The translations under genes were made by a program, and so were the position numbers. From Schistocephalus solidus (lineage: Eukaryota; Platyhelminthes; Cestoda; Diphyllobothriidea; Diphyllobothriidae), in NCBI GenBank assembly GCA_017591395.1, contig WEDG01000471.1:1-64000 (forward strand): a DNA stretch of 64,000 bases. The letters are read 5' to 3'. Positions 36,931 through 48,479 of this stretch are shown in pieces (position 1 is the first letter of the stretch; the number at the start of each line of letters is the position of its first letter). The notes under the pieces are model-generated. The model ran no database searches and had not been told where the DNA came from. It saw nothing but the letters and a program-made list of their open reading frames with translations.

Positions 36931-37715
36931 GGAACCGACAAAGACAAGGGAGACCGAAATGGCCATTCCGTTCTCCCTTGTCTTTGTCGATTCCATTACA
37001 TCATATGCTACACGTCGCTTTGCGACCGCCTGCGAGGGCTCTAGTCTGAGCTCAAGGGCACAACGGAACATGCATGTTCCTTAAGCAGATCGGTGAGCCC
37101 CACACTATCATCATATTCCTGATCACAACCGACAAAACAACGAACCCGTGGCTCAATGGTAGAGCGTTCGACTCAAATACCAAAGGTCGCGGGTTCGAAT
37201 CCCAGGTGTGCAGCACTTGGGATTGGGTATGACTGGCTGATGACGGCTTATAAGCTAGAAATGGCCATTCCGGTCTCCCTTGTCTTTGTCGGTTCCATTC
37301 AATCATATGCTACACGTCGCTATGCGACCGCCTGCGAGGGCTCTAGTCTGAGCTCCAGGGCACAACGGAACATGCATGTTCCTTAAGCAGATGGGTTAGC
37401 CCCACACTATCATCATATTCCCGATCACAACCGACAAAACAACGAGTCCGTGGCTCAATGGTAGAGCGTTCGACTCAAATACCAAAGGTCGCGGGTTCGA
37501 ATCCCAGGTGTGCCACACTTGGGATCGGGTATGACTGGCTTATGACGGCTAATAAGCCAGAAATGTCCATTTCGGTCTCCCTTGTCTTTGTCGGTTCCAT
37601 TCCATCATATGCTACATGTCGCTGTGCGGCCGCCTGCGAGGGCTCTAGTCTGAGCTCCAGGGCACAACGGAACATGCATGTTCCTTAAGCAGATCGGTGA
37701 GCCCCACACTATCAA
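36931..37715 (+). repeat. SINE tandem array, ~2.5 units (head type 1)
   Basis: Heads start at 37142 and 37444, a period of 302 bp. Each unit has A and B boxes, then the hammerhead-like body, then the TCGCTATGCGACCGCC/GAGCTCCAGGGCACAACGG tail. The first core, 37231-37275, is intact (CTGATGA, GAAA). In the second the core reads CTTATGA, which breaks an essential G. At the left edge a 65-bp near-perfect inverted repeat (36931-36995) joins two body ends. Confidence 0.88.
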
Positions 37716-37784
37716 ATGCTGACCCCAGGTGTTGAGATTGAATGAGAAGTTAAAGCGATTTCTGGGGAGGATGTTTAAATCATC

Positions 37785-37835
37785 ATCTGACGTTTAACAG
37801 TCGTACTTGAGCGCATCATCGGAGCTGAGGCAGAA
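37785..37835 (-). ncRNA. Decayed hammerhead-like motif at the 3' end of PLE C
   Basis: On the minus strand, CCGATGATGCGCTCAAGTA is followed by TTAAACGTCAG. The layout matches the motif at 63765-63809 (CTGATGAT, stem, GAAACGTCAG), but the core has CCGATGA for CTGATGA and TTAAA for GAAA. It lies about 35 bp beyond the PLE C stop, where the other PLEs carry theirs. Confidence 0.5.
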
Positions 37836-37870
37836 TGGGAAATGCATAGCTTAAATAGGTTTTTTGTTAC

Positions 37871-38995
37871 TCACCCCTGATAGATCCACCAGGCTCTGTC
37901 CTCATTGGTCTTCTCTTCTTGCCTAAGTGGTGTCTGGCGGCCTCGTATGGCGCTGGTAGATAGCTCCTGCAGTTGCTCGAATTGGCATCCGATTGCCAGG
38001 CCTCGATTATTTCTCACCATTTTGATTTCGGCTCGGCTGACTAATTGTGCACTGTCGAAACCGAATCGATTATTAGCTTCGAGGTTGTGTATGGCAACAT
38101 GCGATCGCTTAACGGCTAGAGTGTGCTCATGCATGCGCGATTTTAGTCGTTTGTCGGTCTTTTCGCTGTAATTGGCCGGACAGTCCAGACATTTGACCCT
38201 GTAAACGACTCCTGACTTGTCCACAGGGGACAGCGGCCCCTTGGGTTGCATTAGCAAGTGCTGGATGATGACTTCCGGTCTGTGGACAAGACACACGTTA
38301 AGGAGTCTCAGTATGCGTTCAGTTGCCTCGGAAACGTCACACATCTAAGGCACGGTGCGGAGGATTTCAGGCTTTTGCTTACGCGCCCCGTTGGTTTGCG
38401 TGTGCCTTCGAAACAAGTATTTGTTTATGAAACTTCGCGGGTATGCGTTGGCGATATTGGGATAGGGATATTCGCTCTCGCAGCTTCACGGCCTGTGTGC
38501 TGCAGTGTGTGTTGATGCGTTGAAAGTGTCCGGACACAACTGCGTTTATGCGACGGAGGGTGGTTGCCGTTATAATGAAGGATTTTCTCGTTGTTTGCCG
38601 CTTTTCAGAAGACCCGGTGTGTAAGGTTGCACCTCTTGCCTTGACACCTGGACATCAAGGAAAGGAATGTTACGGATCTTTTCTTCCTCCACTTTTAATT
38701 AATTTTCGGGAAAATAGAGTTAAATTTACTTATACAGGCCTCTTTCACGTATCCACACAGGAAAACAAAAATGTCGTCCAGGTAACGCTTCCATAATTTC
38801 GGGTTGTGAGACAGGAAGGCTCGTGCTTCTAGTTCCTGTAGGACCACCTACGCGAGATAGCCGGAAATCGGGGAGCCCATAGGGGTTCCCTGGATTTGCT
38901 CGTGCACCTGGCCGTTAAATTTGAAGAACCTGCTTAAGCAGTAGTCCAGTAACTCTATTGCATGCTTCCTTTTAAATTGTTTTCCGTCCTCATCG

Positions 38996-39050
<55 letters not shown>

Positions 39051-39545
39051 AGATCGCTGATGGATCTAGTGGTTAGTTCTTAAGAGATGGATGTGAAGAG
39101 GGAGACGACGTCAAAGATTACATTATTTGGTTGGGGGCTATTTTGGCGCCTCTGAATTTTTCCAGGAAGTTTGTTGAGAATACGGCTATATTCTGAGCCC
39201 TCCGTCAGTTTCTACAAATGTTTAGCAAACCATTTAGCTAGCCTGTATGTTGGCGCGCCTTTCGGTGCCAAAATCGGCCTCGGAGAAACGTTCGCTTTGT
39301 GGAGTTTTGGGAGACCATAGAAGCGTGCTATGGCAGCATCTTGCGGTTTCATCTGCCGCCAATCGCTTTCGGATATTGCCTGCTGCTTCCTCGGGCTCTT
39401 GGTGATTTTGCCCACGAGTGTTTTTATGGAATCGGACTCGAGGACTCTGTATGACTGACCGTCATTCCGTAGCTCAGCTGCTTTCGCTATGTAATCCGAT
39501 TTGTCAAAGATCACGGTTGCCCGTCCTTTGATGTTAGACAAATCG
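37871..39545 (-). pseudogene. PLE C: Penelope-like element, RT plus GIY-YIG
   Basis: On the minus strand, 39212-39541 encodes the RT N-terminal part (FDKSDYIAKAAELRND, RFYGLPKLHKANVSPRPIL, TYRLAKWFAKHL). 38848-38950 gives FFKFNGQVHEQIQGTPMGSP. Around 38775-38800 the catalytic box reads KRYLDDIFVF, with both aspartates present. 37871-38344 is a nuclease module (GVVYRVKCLDCPANYSEKTD, then HEHTLAVKRS), where the canonical YIG/YVG is replaced by NYSE. A (GA)n microsatellite at 39000-39046 interrupts the RT and frames are shifted in between. It is inactive. Confidence 0.87.
39000..39046. repeat. (TC/GA)n microsatellite inside the PLE C RT
   Basis: About 23 TC units disrupt the RT between the fingers and palm regions of PLE C. 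In the PLE sense it would encode alternating Arg-Glu. Confidence 0.95.
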
Positions 39546-39559
39546 GCCTATGATGTCGG

Positions 39560-39745
39560 TATCCTGGAAAGATTAGTGTGCCCAGGGGCCGCATAGGGTT
39601 CGGCCACCAACGAGAGCTGATCCATCCATCTTACGGCGCTTGTGTGCTCACTCATGCGGGTTTGTAGTCACTTGTGGGTCTCCGAAAAAATTTACCTCAC
39701 AGGAACTGAACACGATAGAATACGCTCGCCGTTTCGCCGCGTGAC
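39560..39745 (-). pseudogene. Inverted GIY-YIG fragment of the PLE D family
   Basis: The reverse complement (GGCGAAACGGCGAGCGTA, TATCGTGTTCAGTTCCTGTG, GAGTGAGCACACAAGC) closely matches PLE D at 40615-40725, so it is a second copy of the same nuclease region. It lies head-to-head against the 5' end of PLE D. The tyrosine-glycine part is degraded. Confidence 0.75.
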
Positions 39746-39749
39746 AGGA

Positions 39750-41090
39750 GCACTTTGGGTCTCATGACCAGACGTCTTATTATCGCCTATTTTATGGGTT
39801 GCCCAAAGTACACTAGCATGATGCTCCACTTCGACCCATCATATCTCTGCGTGGAACACTTACATTCAATTTGGCCAAATGGCTGTTCCGACGTCTGAAT
39901 TGTCTTAAACCAGACTCCAGTACAACGATCCGTTAAGCCGTTAATTTCTTGGAAAGAATCCGTGGCTTACACCGTAATGCAAACGAAGTCATGGCATCCT
40001 TTGATGTTACCTCATGTTTCACCTCGATTCCGCAGAGCCTTGAGATTGAAACTGCCGGTGACCTAATTGAGAGCGAATATGAAGAGAGATCAATAAGCCT
40101 AAACGTACACACCTCATCCGGCTGCTCACTTTCTGCCACATAACCTACTTCAACTTTGACGGAATGGTCTCCGAACAGATTAAAGGGACTCCGATGGATT
40201 CGCCGCTGTGTGGCTTCTTTGCTGAGGTGGTTCTTCAAAAGCTAAAGACACATCTGTTCACAAAACGCAGACCAATATTTTGGGCCCAGTATGTGAACGA
40301 TACTTTCGTCATTCTGAAGCGCGAAATGGTCTCTGAATTTCCCTGAACTCCGTTTATCCGGACATTCAATTCACAATGGAGGCTGAGGTTAATTTACAAA
40401 TAGCGTTCCTAGACGTCCTGGTCTACCAGAAGACCGACAGAAGCCTAGAGGCGATGGTATATAGAAAGGCCACAAACACATGCCAGGTCCTCAGTTACCA
40501 AAGTAACCACCCTTTGTGCCACAAACGCAGCTGCGTCCGGACGCTTTACAAAAGGGCGGAAAGTCATTACAGCGAGGCAGGCGACAAAGCAGCCGAGCTC
40601 CAAAGCCTCCTGTCTCGCGGCGAAACGGCAAACGTAGTCTATCGTGTTCAGTGCGGTTCCTGTGAAGTGAACTATGTCGGAGAGACCCACGAGCGACTAC
40701 AGACCCACATGAGTGAGCACGCACGGGCCCTAAAAAGGATGGATACTTGGTAGCCGAACACTGTGTGGCCTCCGGACACACCTTTTTCTTTCCATGGCAT
40801 CGAAATCCTAGGCCGAGTTATCTACCAAACAGCTAGAGAAACGCTCGAAGCCTGGAACACCGTTAAAATTCCGTCAACCGCTGTACGCTTCTATCGGTGG
40901 CCTTACAGGCCTTATGAATGTGCCTCAATCAACGGAATCGCAGGAAAGAAGTCAAACTGGTTGTGGTTGCAAGAAAACGCATATCGAGCCAGAACACTGG
41001 CCTGAACAAACCTATGCCACACACCAACGTATTCGTTGGGATAACGGCGGAAAACGCAACGCAGCAAGACCTCCGGTCCGGTTTGAACGC
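39750..41090 (+). pseudogene. PLE D: Penelope-like element, RT plus GIY-YIG
   Basis: RT pieces in order: a degraded YGLPKVH box near 39785-39800, MASFDVTSCFTSIPQSL (about 39990-40035), IKGTPMDSPLCGFFAEVVLQ (about 40180-40240), QYVNDTFVI (the YVDD box has become YVND), FLDVLVYQKTDRSLEAMVY and NHPLCHKRSCVRTL. The nuclease follows directly: VVYRVQCGSCEVNYVGETHE with a good YVG and HMSEHARALKR (about 40630-40740), continuing in other frames to about 41000. Loss of the second catalytic Asp, plus stops, makes it inactive. Confidence 0.85.
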
Positions 41091-41132
41091 AGACGCAAGT
41101 GAACATAGTTCACGCATAAACACCGATGATAG

Positions 41133-42265
41133 GCGTCTCCAGCTGATAAAGGTGGTGCAACTGTTATTATGGACAAAACCGACTACGTCAACAAGGCAAA
41201 CCAGATCTTCAAAGACAGGGAAGCGTACACCCCACTTGATGCGGACCCAACGAAAAAACAGGTAGCTGCTGTAAAGAAGAAAGTGAACGAACTTTCTCGA
41301 TTGAAACTCATTAGCCCCGAGGACTCCAGATTTATGACCCTCACTGACCCCCGTATCGCACTTGCATATGGCCTTCCAAAGGTGCACAAACCAGATGCAC
41401 CATTGAGGATCATAGTTCCGCTTATTGGATCCCCGACTTACAATCTTGCCAAATGGCTATGCAGGAAACTAAAGCACCTCAGTGATGGATCACAATACAA
41501 CGTAAGAAACTCGCAGGCATTCCTACAGAAAATTCAAGGAGTTCAAGTAAGTCCTGACGAATGTTTTGTATCGTACGACGTTGTTTCTCTGTTTTCCTCT
41601 ATACCGCATGACTTGACCATTGGCAGCATAGAGCGATGTCTAGATGAAAATCCTATCGGCATTCCAAAGCAGCACGTTTTAGACATGCTTAAGCTCTGCC
41701 TTAAGAACTATTGTCAATTCGATGGCAAATACTATCAACAAGTTAAGGGCACCCCAATGGGCTCTCCAATACCAGGGCTACTTGCCGAATTAGTCTTACA
41801 GCGACTAGAAGAAGGCGTCTTACAACGTTTAAAACCAAAGATGTGGCTCCGCTACGTAGATGACACATTCGTTATCATAAAGACTTGTGACGTTGAGCAA
41901 TTGCACCAGAGTCTGAATGGGGTCTTCCCGACTATACAATTTACACACGAAGCTGCACCACGAGATACACTACCATTCCTAGACGTGAACATACAACGAC
42001 TCAGTGATGGTGGACTCGCAACAAGTGTCCACTGAAAGGACCCTACTGCAGAAATCGTGCTTAACTATGCAAGTAACCACCCTACGGCCCACAAAAGAAG
42101 CTGTGTTCGCACCCTTTTCCATCGGGCCTTCCGCTATTGCAGCAACGATGACCTTCTTAAGAAAGAACTATCGTATTTGTATCAAATCTTCCGGTCCAAT
42201 GGATACCCAACGAGCTTCGTGAAATTGTCTTCGACGCCAGAGGCAAACGCAGAACCTTGTTTCTA
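41133..42265 (+). pseudogene. PLE E: Penelope-like reverse transcriptase (best preserved)
   Basis: One frame runs from 41133 to 42033. It starts at SPADKGGATVIMDKTDYVNK, the conserved PLE N-terminal RT motif, so the true 5' end is truncated at a stop at 41130. It contains AYGLPKVHKPDAPLRIIV, VSYDVVSLFSSIPHDL, QQVKGTPMGSPIPGLLAELV, MWLRYVDDTFVIIK with an intact YVDD catalytic box, and LPFLDVNIQRL. A stop at 42033 and frame change interrupt the thumb, which continues at 42057-42266 with YASNHPTAHKRSCVRTLFHR. It is tandem to PLE D but from another subfamily. Confidence 0.9.
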
Positions 42266-42429
42266 ATGGAGATATAGTGCCACGGAAATTTTATTCCTTA
42301 CCTTACATGCAAGGTGTTTCCGAAACAATCTCTCGACAATTAAGTCACTTTGGCATCTCTGTCGCCCACAAGCCTGCGTCCTCCATACGCGCAACCCTAT
42401 GCAGAGTAAAGGACCCCCCTACCAAAAGT

Positions 42430-42841
42430 ACAATTTAGCAATGTCATTTACCGCATACCGTGCGCCAACTGCCCTTCTGTTTACATTGGCCATACAGGCC
42501 GACGTCTTGGGACTCGCATCAACGAACATAAGCTAGCCATTCGCCGACGTGACCCCTCATCACTCGTGTTTGCGCACTCCCTTGAATGCTACCATCGCTT
42601 CAATTGGGACGGTACCGAAGTGATCGCCATGGCCAACACCAAACAAGCTCGAGAATTCCTCGAAGCTTGGCACTCTAGCACAACTAGCATTAACCGCCAC
42701 GTTGACCTAGATGCTCATTACGAAGGATTACGTGCACGATTAACTAACGAGCGCCCACCCCCTAGCAACGACTGCTTATCATTGCGGCTTTTAATCTCAC
42801 TTTTCGCCAACCCCACCTCACACATAGTGAACCGCAATTAA
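42430..42841 (+). pseudogene. PLE E: GIY-YIG endonuclease domain
   Basis: Reading IPCANCPSVYIGHTGRRLG then INEHKLAIRRRDPSS and AHSLECYHRFNWDGTEVIA, AREFLEAWHSSTTSINRHVD. This is a standard PLE C-terminal nuclease with cysteines ahead of the YIG motif, the arginine helix and the EAWHS segment. The frame to its end (stop at 42839) is open from 42566. A shifted linker (42266-42430) separates it from the RT. It presumably nicks target DNA to prime reverse transcription (known for PLEs). Confidence 0.88.
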
Positions 42842-43090
42842 ATATTCCGACACCTCCAACCAACGCAGTGACCCCTGAATCCAACCCAGAATCATGATCG
42901 ATAATCTAGCCGGCCGTAGTTACTCGCCACCCACCTCCCCCTCCTAAACAAGCCAATGTTAATGTTCTCTCTTCACCTCCCCCGTCCCAAAACATGCCCC
43001 GATTAATGGCCACCCACCACCCACTCACACCAACTGTTTGCTTTGTCACAATCCGTCCTGTCGCGCCACTTCACTTTCTCCTCTGTTCAT

Positions 43091-43135
43091 TTCGTCTGAC
43101 GACGGGTTGGTGTCACCAACTTGAAAATTTACGAG
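43091..43135 (+). ncRNA. Hammerhead-like ribozyme motif at the 3' end of PLE E
   Basis: CTGACGA (43096-43102) is followed by one extra base, then a stem II with GTTGGT/ACCAAC hairpin, then GAAA (43123-43126). AATT forms a minimal stem III and the predicted cut lies after TTT at 43130. Stem I pairs TTCGT just before the core with ACGAG just after the cut (five pairs, one G-U). The core agrees with CUGANGA...GAAA...UH. The extra nucleotide before stem II is non-canonical but shared by the other PLE 3' motifs in the window. Confidence 0.6.
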
Positions 43136-43211
43136 TAAAACTCCATTTCCCGAAGAGCATTTTTTTCTTTTTTATTATACTATCTCGGGATGCAAACCAC
43201 CTCTCCTATTC

Positions 43212-43216
<5 letters not shown>

Positions 43217-43271
<55 letters not shown>

Positions 43272-43272
43272 G
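43217..43272. repeat. (TA)n microsatellite
   Basis: The TA tract separates the 3' end of PLE E from the following SINE. Confidence 0.95.
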
Positions 43273-43910
43273 ATAGTGGGGGCTCACCGATCTGCTTAAG
43301 GAACATGCATGTTCCGTTGTGCCCTGGAGCTCAGACTAGAGCCCTCGCAGGCGGTCGCATAGCGACGTGCAGCATATGTTGGAATGGAACCGACAAAGAC
43401 AAGGGAGACCGGAATGGCCATTTCTGGCTTATTAGCCGTCATCAGCCAGTCATACCCAATCCCAAGTGTGGCACACCAGGGATTCGAACCCGCGACCTTT
43501 GGTATTTGAGTCGAACGCTCTACCATTGAGCCACGGGCTCGTTGTTTTTGTCGGTTGTGATCGGGAATATGATGATAGTGTGGGGCTCACCGATCTGCTT
43601 AAGGAACATGTATGTTCCGTTGTGCCCTGGAGCTCAGACTAGAGCCCTCGCAGGCGGTCGCATAGCGACGTGTAGCATACGTTGATAAGGTGGTGTTCCA
43701 TACTTGGGATTGGGTATAACTGGCTGATGACGGTTAATAACCCAGAAATGGCCATTCCGGTTCTCCCTTGTCTTTGTCGGTTTCACATTATCAACATATG
43801 CTACACGTCGCTATGCGACCGCCTGTGAGGGCTCTTGTTTGAGTTCCAGGGCACAACGGAACATAAATGTTCCTTAAGCAGATCGGTGAGCCACACACTA
43901 TTTTGGCAGA
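43273..43910. repeat. SINE copies: minus unit and headless plus unit
   Basis: A minus unit and part of its tandem neighbour occupy 43273-43680 (head near 43470-43545, hammerhead-like core at 43407-43451, intact CTGATGA and GAAA). From about 43690 the body runs in the plus orientation (GGATTGGGTATAACTGGCTG) through to 43905. The two orientations meet head-to-head. Confidence 0.85.
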
Positions 43911-43919
43911 AAAATATAC

Positions 43920-45185
43920 ATCTCGTAGATATCAATTAATCGAGATATTAGGAAACCGGCAAAAATGGTACCCATACCTTCCGCGTGAATCCGGTACTAA
44001 CCTACTACACTTATTATACCCCTTGTGCCTTTATTATTAAGTGTAAGGCTTTGTGAAGACGTTCCTTCGAGAAATTTTCATTAAAAAATTCAAATACATA
44101 TGCACAAGGGTTTGCGGTGACTTTTTCCTCCGTCGTCATTTTGTGAAAGGCGTTAGGTTAACCAATGATGGTCCAGCAATGTTGCCTGCAAGCCATCAGT
44201 ACTTTAAAAAACTGGAAATTGACTTACCATGTGCTGGACGTTCAATTTGTTTTTGCAGCCTCTGGCAATGGCTATCAAGTGATCGTTTAAGTCACCTGGC
44301 GATGGCAGACTCCAAATCGGATAAGTTATACGTGTCGCTGGCAGTCCAGGCAGCAAACACCTGCATATAGTGACAATGAGGCAGTTATTGATTGATTTAC
44401 CTAGTATAACCTCATATATTTTTGACTAAGACAACCTCTCTTTAGCCTTAACATCCTTTAAAATTGACGTGTAGACTAATTTTGTCGACAAAAATATCGA
44501 AAAATATTCACTTTTCGAAATCGTTTATGTTGTGCCCACCCAGACAGGTAAGATAGGAGGTCTACTACAAGACCTATAGAATAAATGGATAACTTACCAG
44601 CTGATTACGAAAGTCTTGATTAAACAGCTGGTTATTCAGCTGGCGAAATTCAGTTTCTGAATGCGACTGCTGTGGCAGAGGATTTTAGGGCAGCTGGGGA
44701 GCTTCTGGGCCCAATGTACAGGGCTGCTACCGATGAAGTACATCAAAATGCCATAGATAGCCCAGCGTTTTTCGTTGGGCTCTACAACATAATTTACTTT
44801 TGCTGAGAGCTCAGCTATCTGTTGACACATAAGTAATATCGCCCACTGTAGATTTGGTGAACCCACTTCTTCTTCTGAAGAAATTAAACGAAAAACGATG
44901 TGTTACATTCGTTATTCGGCGCATCACCCGTGGGTATGGTCTCAAAAGTGTCATTTAGTGCGTCTTGTGGTTCCTGAGAAGAACAAAGTTATTTAAAGGT
45001 TGATTACGGGCGATGAAATGGGTTCACCTCCGAGAAGGTAGATTGCCTCATCTATCGCCGAGTGGCGTTGGCGCTGGGGAAGCCTACGTAAGGGCAATTA
45101 ACTCATGATAAAATCTGCAAACGCACAGGAAAAAGGGGAAGGAATTAAGTTAGCAGACAAAAGAATCATCCTATAACTAGGATCA
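43920..45185. other. AT-rich sequence, nothing recognised
   Basis: Frames of 76-105 codons on both strands lack any domain similarity. It lies between SINEs and the 3' end of the BEL/Pao element. Confidence 0.45.
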
Positions 45186-45189
45186 GTTC

Positions 45190-47950
45190 TTCCCTGCAAT
45201 GCTGGCAAACCAGTCACTAAGTGGACTGTGCGTTTGTAGGGTTCAAAATCATTGTTCGCACATGGTCTTGGTTAAGATTGGATGTGTTAGTTCCAAATCA
45301 GCCTATTTCACTAGTTTGGCGGCCAGAACTGCAGCAGTGAGCTCTAATTGCGGTATGATTTGGACCGTAAGAGACTTGACTCCAGATTTGCCCCACAAAA
45401 CGCCGTGCATTTTGTGTCGTCTTAAGTCCTTACGTTAAGGTAGAATACGGCCCCATACCCGCTCTTCGATGCGTCCGAGAAACCGTGTAGTTGATACTGC
45501 TGGACGGTATCTAAAGCAGCGGAGATCAAGCAGCTTCGAATTCGAACATTACCAATGCTCTGAAACTCTTTCATGCAAGTAAACCACTTTCGCACGGACT
45601 AGTCATGGACCTTATCGCCTATCCGAGGTTCAATCGGCACAATAGCTGTCATAGTAACCTGGTCGGTAACAGAACGGGAGTGACAAACCAAAGTGGATCA
45701 TAGAGGGTTGAAATATAAGTGAGCATCGCTCTTCTGGTAACTGTATCCATAGGGCACTTGAATGTGAAACTGAATGTGTCTCTAGCTTTGTTCCATTGGA
45801 CATCTAGTGTTCTGCGGGTATCGGATGGTTTAAGATCAAGGTAGATTCCCCCGATGACTCGCTTTTCCTCAGGGATATCAAGCAGGGTCTCAACTGAGTT
45901 TCTACGCAGTTTTTTTAGACGGAAGCCATGATTTCGCAAGGCTGTTTGCAGGTGATAAGCCGCGTCCCTAAGGGTTTGCAAAGAGTCGCGGCTGATTAAA
46001 CAATCATCAACTATAAACACCTCTGCAAGTACTTGGCACAGTGAGCTGCGGGGACGTCTGTCCCCTGATTAATCGATAGGTTACGTTCGCAGATTGTGAC
46101 ACATGGAGGAGAGGTTACCCCGAAAGGATGTTCTGCCATTTAATAAGCCTCAGGAACATGTGCTAAGTTACAATTTGGTCACCACAGAATACGTAGAAAC
46201 GAACGTTGAGAATTTGGAACTCGAACCTGGTGGAACATAACTTATATGTCTGCCACCGCTACGTACGGGAATTCAGTGAATCTATTTAAAACTACATATA
46301 AACTGTTTGCCAGGCCTGGCCTTTGCAGTAATTGGTGATTGAGCGATGAACCCCTGTACTGGCTGGCGCAATCGAACACTACTCTAAGCTTTTCCGGTTT
46401 CAGTGGATTTACTACCGAGTGGTAGGGTAGATACCGAAATTGTCCAGGGCCGAAAGGAAGTGTCAGTACAACAGGTTCTGCGTAACCCTTATTGATATAT
46501 TCAGAGATCACCGTAATGTATCGCTAATTATACTCGGGGTTTTTCATCATTCTGTTCTTCAAGGCACATAAACGTCTACCGGCAACAGGCTCGTTGTCAG
46601 GCACACAGGAAGAGCCTAAATTCCAGGGTATGGGTAATTTAAGTGCCTTCGAGTCAGTTGTGCATGGGATTCGAACAAATCTGAAACTCTTATCGTATAC
46701 CGGCATGTGCTTTGCCGAAGGCCTTGGGCTCTCCGAACTCGAAGTTCCACATCTGTTCTAGCCTTTCTGTGACTAGGTCTTTCTCACTTAAAAAGTTGAC
46801 ATTTTCTCCTTGACGATCTTGTACAGCTACTGGCCCCATGAATACCCAACCGAGAGGAATCCGAACAGCATAGGATCCACCTGTCCGCCGCATCGGTTTT
46901 CGAGTACCCTGTGAGTGGTAGGCACATGCATGCCGATCAGTATCGATACATTTGCTCTGTCGACAAAGGGGAGTTCGATGTCGTGTATATGTTCCAACGC
47001 GCTGCCTTGTTTCCAGCATAGGCAAAACGTTTTAACTTGGGGAAATGACTGACGGACCAGGCGTTTTTCACTTCCAGTTGGTTTTGCCCTTCCATCGCAC
47101 TTATCTTAAAACCCACTATTTCGGAGCTCACTTCTGCTGTTTGAACGACGGTGGATACTGACAACACTGCTGGTTGGCCAATGAGGCCTAATCGCTTGAA
47201 CAAGTATTCATCGATTAGCGTAGGGCCTGAGCCACAATCGAGGAAGGCATACGTGGTAACTGAACCGAGAAACAGGTAGCACTTAAGAAACAACTTGCCC
47301 AGCGTTGCATGTTGTGAGACAGTGGGATTTTTCGGTATTCGACTCGGTGTGCTCTTTCATCGGAAACGCACCAGCCCTGCCTTCTTGTCGATGCAGCAGC
47401 GGGTGATGGCGCATGGAGCACCGCGCGGCGCCGCATGTCTTACGCGACCTGCAGTTGATAGCATCGTGATTGGGTTTTAGAAAAGAATGACATAATCGAT
47501 TAAGTTACACGAAATCTAGTCTTCGTGACAGGTTGAGGGTGACAAACATGCCACATTAGTCAGTTTAATGAGCTTCTTCAAATTGCAGACACTGACAGCG
47601 CAGTACCAAGGAGCTAGGTACTGGGGCTGTTACGACAGTCTGTGTGTGATGCGTATTTGCCTTGAGCATCGGTCTTCGATCCCACGGGGAACGATTGGGC
47701 GCAGAAACTGGACCTGCGGAGTAGGATTGGTGTACCATCAATATATCGGCTCTATCGTCCACAAATTCTGTTAGACTAGAAATCCTTGGCTCTCTACCAG
47801 GACGTAACATCGACGAAGCAGTTTCTGACCATTTGAACTGAAGTGACTGGCCTGACGATCGCGGCCAACGTCCTTGATTAATTTTAAATCCGCAGTGTAC
47901 TCTAATTGCTCTAAAGTTTTCTTTCAGTTCCTCATTTCCCCAGCTCACTT
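45190..47950 (-). pseudogene. BEL/Pao LTR retrotransposon, degenerate
   Basis: On the minus strand, in order from high to low coordinate: a gag-like piece (47565-47948); an aspartic protease-like region near 47200-47293 with YAFLDCGSGPTLIDEY (the catalytic DTG/DSG is DCG); RT N-terminal motifs near 46242-46511 (YLPYHSVVNPLKPEKLRVVF then DCASQYRGSSLNHQLLQ); an RT palm box at 45990-46020 reading FIVDDCLISRDSL; and an RNase H/Pao segment near 45430-45640 with LHGFSDASKSGYGAVFYL. No LTRs or integrase were recognised. Stops and frameshifts are frequent. Confidence 0.85.
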
Positions 47951-48189
47951 TATAAGGGTGGTAGGATTTATAGATTTTATGACTCCACCGTCAATTCAAT
48001 TATCTATTTGAGCCCTGGCAATGGAGTGGGGTTGACAAAACCATCGTCGAAGAGAGCCGCGTGGTACCAGTGTACCACGTAAATCTACCTACATTCACTT
48101 GAGCGAAACTTCTTTACATTGCCTCTAGTTCTTGCGATTTTTATGTAACACTTAGGGATTTCAAAGTCGTAAGCCTATTTCCCTCAAAT

Positions 48190-48441
48190 TCACTTAGGTG
48201 AACATAACTGAACTGGGTCTACTTTTTGTTCTCCGTTCTGCCTACCGTAGACAAAATAAGGCGAAACGTTTGGCAAGCTTATTTTCAGGAGATGCAAGCA
48301 GAGTTAACTGCCATAAACTGGACCTCAATGTTTTCGGGCACTGTGAACGAAGATCGCGAAATGTTCCGGAATACTCTTCTGCAGCTCATCAACAACACCT
48401 GCCTACTGACGAGTGTCCATCAGAACAAGTGTCCCGGGTAG
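48190..48441 (+). pseudogene. Possible non-LTR (CR1-like) retroelement fragment
   Basis: A 72-codon frame from 48226 contains QEMQAELTAINWTSMFSGTV and EDREMFRNTLLQLINNT, which resembles the linker between endonuclease and RT of CR1-type LINEs (the INW...F pattern). No endonuclease or RT motifs were found beside it, so the assignment is weak. Confidence 0.35.
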
Positions 48442-48479
48442 CTAGACAGCAGCCTGAAAGGATGAATCAACAGGAATAG

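Noticed and set aside
37156..37688. Repeated ORFs starting MVERSTQIPKVAGSNPRCA
   Set aside because: The same peptide recurs at every SINE head because it is a translation of the tRNA-like head and body; it is not a gene family.
45190..47950. Retrovirus-like provirus
   Set aside because: The RT and RNase H motifs are BEL/Pao type, no envelope-like region or LTRs were seen, and the frames are broken throughout.
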